A stretch of DNA of 64,000 nt from Pyrenochaeta sp. MPI-SDFR-AT-0127. Lineage: Eukaryota; Ascomycota; Dothideomycetes; Pleosporales; Cucurbitariaceae. Shown here in pieces: positions 56,999 to 64,000 of the stretch. Location of the stretch: positions 1 through 64,000 of the forward strand of contig JAGTJM010000042.1 of the NCBI GenBank assembly GCA_020747015.1. The letters run 5' to 3'. The notes beneath the pieces were generated by a model. The model did not search any database. It saw nothing but the letters and a program-made list of their open reading frames with translations, and was not told the DNA's origin. Position 1 is the first letter of the stretch. Every line of letters begins with the position of its first letter. Both the position numbers and the translations under genes were made by a program.

Positions 56999-59448
56999 CT
57001 AGTCAGAGTCATCAATAGTGATGATGTCTTGATTGGAGCGGGCTGCGCCGTGCGTGCCTCCCCGAGCAGTTGAATCGGACCTTGAGCCAAGTACTCGGGG
57101 TACCTGACTGGGATTGTGGGGTAAATTATAGTTTGTCCTCCTCCGCGTTGGGATTGGATCTATGGCCTTACGGCGAGCCCACAATTGGAGCGGGTGGCGG
57201 GGCTTGACTGTTTTGTCGATACGGTTAACGTATCGGTAGTGAATCTCGGCAGCCCTAGAAGGCGGCTGAAGAGAGTTCGGCTGAAGAGAGTTGAGGGAGT
57301 CGATATCAATAGGGACAGGCTTTGGAATGGTAATCCCTTTCTTTTCGAGAAAGTCGTAAAGATCCAACACTTCGTCTTCAGCGTCCATATGGCCGCGCTC
57401 AAAGCATTCCTTGTGAGCTGCCCATGTCAGGAAGTAGACCCTACTCGCAACAGGAGGCCAGGCGTTGCCGCATTGTTTCTTCGCTTCTGTAACGGAGCCC
57501 GTGAAACGGAAATCTAGGGAGAAGCCTTGGAACTGTGACAGCTCTCGGCAGGTGTATGGCCTCGTCCCGGAGTAGTGCACGTTCTCATCACCTGATGTCG
57601 TAACACAATGGGCTAGATTTACATGTGGGTCTGTTGCTTTCTGATCGATACGCTTCTCCCTGTCAGGTTGATGATAGGGGTCATGCCGAAGTGTCTGATG
57701 TTGTAGGCGCCGGAGCGCATCTTCGATGGTGACATATCGTTTCAGACCGCTGCCGGGAGGGCCATGAATCGGTGTCGGGAACGGCGGTAAAGGAAAGCCA
57801 ATCCTGCGCCAGATTAGTACAACATGAAGTGCATAGTCTGAACCAAATTTCATGTACGTACCTGGCGCCTACAAAAACCAGTCTCCTTCGGTGTTGGGCG
57901 ACTCCAAACCATGCTTGATCTTGAATCTTGTAGCGCACGTTGCAGCCTGCATTAAGTATGCCGTTTAATAGGATGCGAAAGTACATGCGATGCTTTTCCA
58001 GTGTCAGGAGACCAGGGGTTTGCTCAAGACTAAAAGTATCAGCCTTCAACTTGCGAAGCCAAGGCTCTACGGTATACAATGTTTCGAGGTTGGCTTGGTC
58101 ATTTACTCCTGCAACAGTACTGCGCCATGAAAGTTAGCAAAAGGATTCAAGCACAGTAGTGTATTAGTAGTATAAATACTTACTGCATCTGAGACCAATA
58201 ACAACATGGACAGCTCATGTGCACATGGTCACAGCCATGTACACATCGCTGAATTATAGCCGGGAAATCATGTGCATCCATTTCTAGGTGCATTGCTTTT
58301 GGAAAATTCATTCTGTAGGCTTGCATTGCGAGCGGGTCTTTTTCCAGCCCCCAAAGTATACGATATCCAGCTTGTTGCGCGCCACTCGAAGCACCTCCCG
58401 CCCCGGAAAAGCCGTCTGCGAATCCTTGAATTCGACTCTTTTGAAGATGTTGGCAGCAATGTAATGACTTGGGCGAGCCCTTTGACACAACATTTGCGTG
58501 CTCACGGCCTTTAGTCAATGAGGGCTTGGTCGGTCTCGGGATTGAGGGCGAACGAGAAGTCATCGCTGTGGGTGGTTGCGCTGGCGCTGAGGGTTGCGAA
58601 AAGTCGGCAACTTCGCGTTTGTACATGCGCCGAACCTCACCTCCATATGACTTGCCGGTTGGGTCTTGTTCCACAACATGTACCCATCGGCAGATGAGTT
58701 TCCCACGGCGAAATAGCCATTCTCTAATCTCAGACTTAGATTGCAATCTGGCAGGGGCATGAGAGTTCACGTGAGACTGTCCCATGAGATCGTAATCGAG
58801 ATGCGTGAAGACACACTGTCGAACTCGAACAACCTCTTCTGGGGCTATAGTCTCCAAGCCTTGGACGAATCGTGGTCTGTCATCATGCGATGCAACATTA
58901 ATGAGCATGAAGAGGTCGTTGAACTTCCCTGCATTTGGGTTAACAGAATTTCTCCCAATGTCAACGCAAACGTACTGTTGAACAAAGGCTGCAAGTATTC
59001 AACGCGCCTCATACGAAAGCCTCGAAGTACGATTTCCTCAGCCTCAACGTCCTCGACGATACTGCGAACTAGTAGGAAGTCTCCAGAGAGAAGATGATCT
59101 GATGTCCGTTCCGAATGATCATGGAGCTCCACAATGCTACCGGGGTATATGAAACCACTCTCATGGGACAATGATGGCAGCTCGAATTCTTTGGGTGAAG
59201 GAGCAAATATTGGCGGCGGAGAGTCGACAATTGCGATGTCGTCATCATCGTCACCGTCAATTGTGATCGGCTCGTCGTCGTCGCTAGTTTCTTCTTGATC
59301 TAGAGCAAAGATGAGGACCTCGTAAATGGTGCAAAGTTAAGAGGAGCATACCATAACCCTGAACATATATCTCATCGTCCAAGTAAGAGGTGTAGTCATC
59401 TTCATCGTCGCTGAAAGAGATGGCATCCTCGAGAATTCGACCAGACAT
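56999..59448 (-). CDS. RID-like DNA cytosine-5 methyltransferase
   Basis: Five exons (59352-59448, 58976-59299, 58184-58928, 57862-58119, 56999-57803) join in frame to 742 aa. An acidic N-terminus leads into a BAH-like region (about 65-230: GFIYPGSIVELHDHSERT ... DFLLVRSIVED ... KLICRWVHVVE). The C5-methylase core has motif I FSGAGGASSG at 314, motif IV SCPCCYWSQMH with the catalytic Cys382, the EQT motif at 421-423 (the RID/Masc1 form of the usual ENV), VAQHRRRLVFVGAR, and motif IX-X TCRELSQFQGF ... KKQCGNAWPP. In Neurospora RID is needed for repeat-induced point mutation and in Ascobolus Masc1 for methylation induced premeiotically; this gene suggests the species has or had RIP. The protein is nuclear. 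Ends with a Ser/Asp tail (TIDDSD). Confidence 0.92.
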
Positions 59449-60058
59449 CGTTCAGATACGCCTATTGCGTTTAGTTAGAATGGGGAGGCGATGTAGTAAT
59501 GAGGCACTCACCTTCTACCTTGAACGATAAGGTATTCCAGAATGGAGCTCGTCAACTGCGTCAAGGACGCAAGGAAATTGATAAACAAGGACCTTTGTGT
59601 TGAGAGGTTGTGGATAGAAAGGTGGACGAGAAGAGGTGAGACGGCTGAGCTATAAGTTTGAGCCCTGAAATATTGCAGTGACTGTGAGGAGGCATGATCA
59701 GCAAGCAAAAAAGTTTGACGGTGAAGTGAAGTACACGCTGGCATGAGACATGAGGGTGAATGATTGCTGGTGCAGCATGTGACTGGTGAAGTCAGAAGTG
59801 AGAGCATAGGGGAAGTGCGATCTTCCATGTGCTGAGACGACATCTGAGAGAGTACAGCCACATTGTTTGTGTGAGAAGTAAACATAAGATAAAGGTAAGG
59901 GTGTAGGTCGAAACAAAGGCAGATTGCGGACAGAAAAGAAAGCCAAGAACCGTGCAATGAAGAAAGATGAAAAAGCGCTCTTTGAGTAATGTACCACGCC
60001 CAACCTATCTATACATGACCGTGTCCCAATTCTTGGAGTCCCAACTTGTTGTCCGGTC
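59449..60058. other. Intergenic, methyltransferase promoter
   Basis: About 610 bp between the methyltransferase start and the MIC19 3' end. The 149 aa minus-strand frame here (59508-59957) has no recognisable features. Confidence 0.5.
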
Positions 60059-60769
60059 TTATCGGATGGTCTTCTCTACGAATTCCTTCTCTAGGCGTCC
60101 AACCTCCTTTTTGAATGTCTCGACCTCTTTCCAGCAGTCCAATGGCCGTCGATCGTTTGTCCTCAAGCAGGAGACGACTGCCTCCTTGGCCTTGCTCAGG
60201 TCTGCATCAACCTGCTCTAGTTTCCTTCGCTTCTCCAGTTTCACCCTCAGCTGTTCAACCTCCTTGGTCACGCTCTGATTGCTCATATCCCTTTGTCTTT
60301 GCTTCTCTGCTAGGGTAGACTTGCTGGATGTTGCGTCTGAGAGCTTCTCAACAAGCGAGGGTTCGCTGGGCTGCTCAGGCTCGCCAGACAGGGTTTCACT
60401 GAATTTGGAGTAGTTTTGTGTCTCTTGTTCGCGCAGCTTCTCGAGCTCAGCGGTCAGGCGTTCCTGGTATTGCAGTTCTTGCTGTTTCGATCGTGTGGAA
60501 TCGGTCTATGCCCGCTCCATCAGTCCCAGTCCATTGCATCGATTCCCGAGACGGCTGCGACTCACGAAAGTGTTCTTCTGCAGCGAATCCACCAGTTCAT
60601 TGGAGAACCGGACGGGGTGGTCTCTGCGCGCAAACTTGTCAGTACCGTCATGCTTTCCTCATCGCGGCCGCAGAGGGTTGGCGATGCCATTGAGCCGAAG
60701 GAAGGGGACATACGAAGAGAAGACATGCTGCTTGACCTCCGAGGAGGGCTTTGAGTTCTCTGCGCCCAT
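60059..60769 (-). CDS. MIC19: MICOS subunit MIC19
   Basis: Three exons (60714-60769, 60566-60623, 60059-60505) encode 186 aa. The start MGAENSKPSSEVKQHVFSS has Gly2 suited to myristoylation, as in metazoan CHCHD3/MIC19; then comes the conserved DHPVRFSNELVDSLQ and a long coiled coil (QQELQYQERLTAELEKLREQE ... KEVEQLRVKLEKRRKLE). The C-terminal half holds a helix pair with cysteines (VVSCLRTNDRRPLDCWKEVETFKKEV), a CHCH-like end. MIC19 organises crista junctions in the mitochondrial inner membrane. Only the last exon is a visible ORF. Confidence 0.88.
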
Positions 60770-61104
60770 TGCTGTGGTTGACGACGCTGCGGGATGCGTT
60801 CGCGATGATGCTGGCGCTGGGAAGAAGTCGGAGCTCAGGGCTTGGCCGAGCAAGGCGCGCTAGGGGCCGAAGGAGCAACGATCGGCAGGCACGTTGAGAC
60901 GCCAGAAAATGGTCGCAACGTACGTGTTGCATGCTAGGGATGCTGTCCCAACTCGATCCAAACGGGCACAGGCTAAGGGAAGGGGAGGACAGTTGACGCT
61001 ATATATCACTGCTTCGGACCCCCCAGAGTGTAGCACCCAACATCCCTAGTAGCTTCACGACAACCCCATCGAGTATTAAAGAGTAATATCTAGCATCCGC
61101 AGCC
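60770..61104. promoter_or_regulatory. Divergent promoter of MIC19 and acetyltransferase genes
   Basis: 335 bp head-to-head region; no individual site stands out. Confidence 0.5.
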
Positions 61105-62040
61105 ATGCTTCAGTCTTCGTTGAACGGCTGGCTAAAGAAGGCCAGCTCAACCAAGTCGAATGAACAAGACTCTCAGCTTGCACCACCGCCTCGCCCACCT
61201 CCAGCGAGTGCTACGCTGAGTCGACCTCCTCCTCCCCCAAAGTCCACCTCAGCGCCCTCTCGCGTTCCCTCCGTTACCACGCCCGTACCCTCAGCCATGG
61301 ACAACTGGAACGATATCCCAGACGACTTCCTGCAACCCCCGTCAAGGCCGAGATCGAAGAAGAGCCCACGTTCTTCACGAGCCGTTACACCTGCTGGGCC
61401 TTCGAGGGTTCCTACACCCGTCATGCCTTCCACAGAGAAGCCGTCCATACCGCAGCTGTTCGCCCTTCGACCCCTTCCTGCCAATGTCGAATTTGCACCG
61501 CTTACTGAAGAGCTCATGTCACCCTTCAAGAGCCTCAATGCCCTCACACTGCCAATACCATACCCAGAGAGCTTCTACAAGGAAACAATGACGGAACCTC
61601 ACCATAGCATTACGCTAGTTGCATTGTGGCACTCTTCCCCTAGACAGGATGGCTCCAGCGATTCTCCATCTGACAGGCCACATCTCGTCGGCGCTATCCG
61701 CTGCCGCATCCTCCCAGCCTCCCAGTTATACATATCTACCATTAGCATTCTCGCTCCATACCGATCTCATGGCATCGCTATGCATCTTCTACAAGCAGTT
61801 GTCAAGAAAGCAGTGGAGCTGCATGGCGCACGATCTGTCACAGCGCATGTTTGGGAGGCGAACGAAGAAGGTCTCGAGTGGTACAAGAAACGAAACTTTG
61901 AGACCCTAGGAAAAGAGGATGGCTACTACCGGAAGCTGAGGCCACAGGGCGCATTTCTAGTCCGAAAGTGGATCGGTGTTGCGGATCTGCTGGGAAATGG
62001 TATAGCAAAAGACATACAGAGCAACGAGCATGTCATCTGA
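61105..62040 (+). CDS. GNAT acetyltransferase (NAA50-like) with long N-terminal tail
   Basis: Single exon, 311 aa. The first about 120 residues are Pro/Ser-rich and disordered. The GNAT domain follows (about 125-290): FAPLTEELMSPFKSLNALTLPIPYPESFY and the segment YISTISILAPYRSHGIAMHLLQ, where RSHGIA is the acetyl-CoA loop (R/Q-x-x-G-x-A), then AHVWEANEEGLEWYKKRNFE. This wording is closest to NAA50, the NatE catalytic subunit that acetylates N-terminal Met and protein lysines. At the extreme N-terminus QSSLNGWL resembles, but does not perfectly match, a PCNA-binding PIP box. The first ATG gives that motif at residues 3-10. Confidence 0.82.
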   Translation: MLQSSLNGWLKKASSTKSNEQDSQLAPPPRPPPASATLSRPPPPPKSTSAPSRVPSVTTPVPSAMDNWNDIPDDFLQPPSRPRSKKSPRSSRAVTPAGPSRVPTPVMPSTEKPSIPQLFALRPLPANVEFAPLTEELMSPFKSLNALTLPIPYPESFYKETMTEPHHSITLVALWHSSPRQDGSSDSPSDRPHLVGAIRCRILPASQLYISTISILAPYRSHGIAMHLLQAVVKKAVELHGARSVTAHVWEANEEGLEWYKKRNFETLGKEDGYYRKLRPQGAFLVRKWIGVADLLGNGIAKDIQSNEHVI

Positions 62041-63056
62041 GGATATCGGATACGCCGCGAGATGGTGCCCTCGTCTGCGCATCGACGGCACGATCTCCTT
62101 GATGGGTTCCTCTGTCAGTCGCATGTATTTGTGCGAACATCTATTATCCGAACTTCTGGCGTCCCTGTACATATCGTTGTGCTTCCTGCCTCCCTTTTAT
62201 CCGGCACCGGGGACGTTCTGCCAAGAAGGTTCGTCACCGCTACTCGGATCCTCGCGCTTTGTCCCGGCGACTGCTCACAAATCATTCTATTGAATACTAT
62301 ACTTATTTGAGATTTGACGAGGGCTCACGGCTGGCGACACTACTGTCTATAAGACATGGCGATGGCTCGACAGGGATCTGTGTCAGGTCAATATGCGGTT
62401 AAACACGTCCTGACCCAACATGCAACAAAGCAACGAGAATAGCATCAGGCTCCATCTTGAAGCATCTCGGTACGTAGGCGAGGCTTGTTCGTGAGCACCA
62501 CGAGGAAGGAAGTGTGCGGAACCAGAGCCTACATGGACTGCGGGTATAACCGTTCCTGGATACTGCCTAAGGCCACACTACCCCGGTGTCGTACGAGAAC
62601 ATCTTGAAATCGATGACAAGAACAAATTTCGAAGTAGGCCAATTCATGATATACCCGGTATCGCTAGCAGTTGCCCCCACGAGTCCCCCTACGTCCCGTT
62701 GTCCGTTGTCCTGTTACCCGTACCGAATGCTCGATATCTTCTGTACCATGGTAAGGGAATACAGAGCCTGTCTGTCGCAATATGAATCCACGCAGCAACA
62801 TATTGGACAGGCTCGTATCTGTCCTTGGCTACAGCTTGATTGTCATTTACATTGAGCAAACTCATGCACTGAGCTCGTACAGAGGACATCTTCGTTTGAT
62901 CGCGTGAATGGTATTATGAGCTAGTAGATTCTAGCAGCAAGAGTCAGCGCACTATAAGAGGCTGGTGATAATCCATATAGTTGAATAAGACACGGCAGTT
63001 GATTTTTTCATCTCTGTACACTATCTCCAGTAGCATAATCTATCAGTCAAGTCATC
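62041..63056. other. Intergenic, promoter of CBM1 gene
   Basis: About 1 kb. A TATAAG element at 62953-62958 lies about 100 bp before the CBM1 start. Other frames are unconvincing. Confidence 0.5.
62953..62958 (+). promoter_or_regulatory. TATA-like element of CBM1 gene
   Basis: TATAAG about 100 bp upstream of the ATG at 63057. Confidence 0.4.
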
Positions 63057-63780
63057 ATGCAGCTCACTACTCTTACGCTTCTTTTTTCAGCCCTTTTGGC
63101 GGTCTGTCTTGCGGTATGTGACTCGCCTTCATCATGCCGCTGCTTTACTGACACATCCTAGGCTCCAGCGAATAACAACCTCGAGAGACGCCAGACGTAC
63201 ATCATAACATGCATTGGGGGCCGCTGTGACGACGGTTCAACACCAGTGCCATCAGTCGTGCCAAAGCCTACCACAACAACGACCCGCAAACCTGATCCGC
63301 CAAAGTCTAGCACCAAGGCTACACCGACGCCAACGCCAACGCCAACATCGACACACAAGCCTGATCCTCCAAAGTCGAGCACCAAGGTCACACCGACGCC
63401 GACTCCCACTCCCACTCCGAGCAAGGTCAGTGCCTGCCACCCGAGACCAACTTCTATATCTCCTACTCTTTCACTGCAGATAAAATGGGCTAACCCAGTT
63501 GGCATAGACTACGCTCAAATCAACCCCAAAGTCAACAGTAAAACCCACTAAGACAAGCCAGGGCGAAGTCGGACCGAGCAGCACCGCATGCCCAGTTCCT
63601 CTGTACTATCAATGCGGAGGCTACTATGATGGCGTACCCTGGACCGGATGCACTAAGTGTGTCAAGGGAGCTAAGTGTGTGGTACAGAATGGTATGTTTT
63701 GACTTTCGAGTGTTTACTTTGCTATCAACTGGCTGACCACCAAAGTAGAATGGTATGATCAGTGTGTCGCGGACGAGTAA
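63057..63780 (+). CDS. Secreted CBM1 (cellulose-binding) protein without catalytic domain
   Basis: Four exons (63057-63113, 63162-63425, 63508-63691, 63746-63780) encode 179 aa. A 19-residue signal peptide (MQLTTLTLLFSALLAVCLA) is followed by a short pro-region ending in LERR, a likely Kex2 site, then a small segment with two cysteines (CIGGRC). A Thr/Pro/Lys linker contains two copies of a KPDPPKSSTK-TPTPTP unit. The C-terminal about 45 residues are a family 1 carbohydrate-binding module: YYQCGGYYDGVPWTGC ... CVKGAKCVVQN|VEWYDQC, split by the last intron. There is no enzyme domain, so it should bind cellulose or chitin only. Intron 2 (63426-63507) ends GCTAAC...GCATAG; choosing that acceptor keeps the linker frame. 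Confidence 0.85.
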
Positions 63781-64000
63781 GGAATTCGAAACAAGATATG
63801 ATTATACGGCCACACTGCATATATCTAATGAGATAGCGTTGATGATTGCACCACCAATGTCATATTCTCCAATTCTACCACTCCAGCATTCCAGTCCACT
63901 TTCGTTTTTCCTACAGACACGGAGGACATTGATGCCTGTTGTTCCTGCTCAAGAACTGCGCCATTGCGGCATTGAATCCCTATGCAATCGGTTCTCGCTC
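63781..64000. other. Right-edge flank
   Basis: 220 bp downstream of the CBM1 gene; no gene visible before the window ends. Confidence 0.5.

Noticed and set aside
1..64000. tRNA, rRNA, CRISPR arrays, transposons
   Set aside because: A by-eye search for tRNA B-box patterns, direct-repeat arrays, transposase or reverse-transcriptase motifs and terminal repeats found none I could support; tRNAscan-SE and a repeat search would be decisive.

Overview
The window is eukaryotic and fungal. Genes carry short GT-AG introns (about 50-70 nt, many with a CTAAC/CTGAC-like branch site), and the families present include Zn2Cys6 regulators, a Pth11-like rhodopsin-domain receptor, DUF3632, DUF3824, a CBM1 protein and a RID-type DNA methyltransferase. 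This points to a filamentous ascomycete (Pezizomycotina), probably a plant-associated Dothideomycete; the class is an inference. All gene models were spliced by hand from the sequence.

Layout. 0-17.9 kb: a WBP11-like splicing protein (cut by the left edge), an La-motif protein, a peroxisomal 4CL-like acyl-CoA ligase, a secreted GlcG/HbpS-like protein, a DUF3632 protein, a seven-exon Pth11-like receptor, a gene-poor stretch holding one small secreted cysteine-rich protein, a JmjC-like gene broken by a one-base frameshift, and ribosomal protein eL24. 20.2-38.2 kb: a catabolic cluster (below). 39.6-62 kb: mostly housekeeping genes: a Pho85-type cyclin, a SnoaL-like protein, a PIP-kinase-like protein, a DUF3824 protein, an F-box-like protein, a RID-like cytosine methyltransferase, MIC19 and a GNAT acetyltransferase. 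63 kb: a secreted CBM1 protein.

The centre of interest is 20269-38139. In order it holds P5C dehydrogenase, a DapA-family aldolase that fits 4-hydroxy-2-oxoglutarate aldolase, an amino-acid permease, aspartate aminotransferase, a Zn2Cys6 regulator, a peroxisomal FAD imino/amino-acid oxidase, an unknown membrane protein, proline dehydrogenase and P5C reductase. Proline dehydrogenase, P5C dehydrogenase, aspartate aminotransferase and HOG aldolase are the four enzymes that animals use to turn trans-4-hydroxy-L-proline into pyruvate and glyoxylate. I therefore read this as a hydroxyproline/proline utilisation cluster, perhaps aimed at hydroxyproline-rich plant wall proteins or collagen. All seven intergenic regions of the cluster longer than 400 bp contain a CGG-N8-CCG palindrome (eight in about 4.5 kb, where about one is expected by chance), a likely site for the cluster's own regulator. 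Three of the enzymes end in PTS1-like tripeptides (SKL, SKI, AHL), suggesting that part of the pathway runs in peroxisomes.
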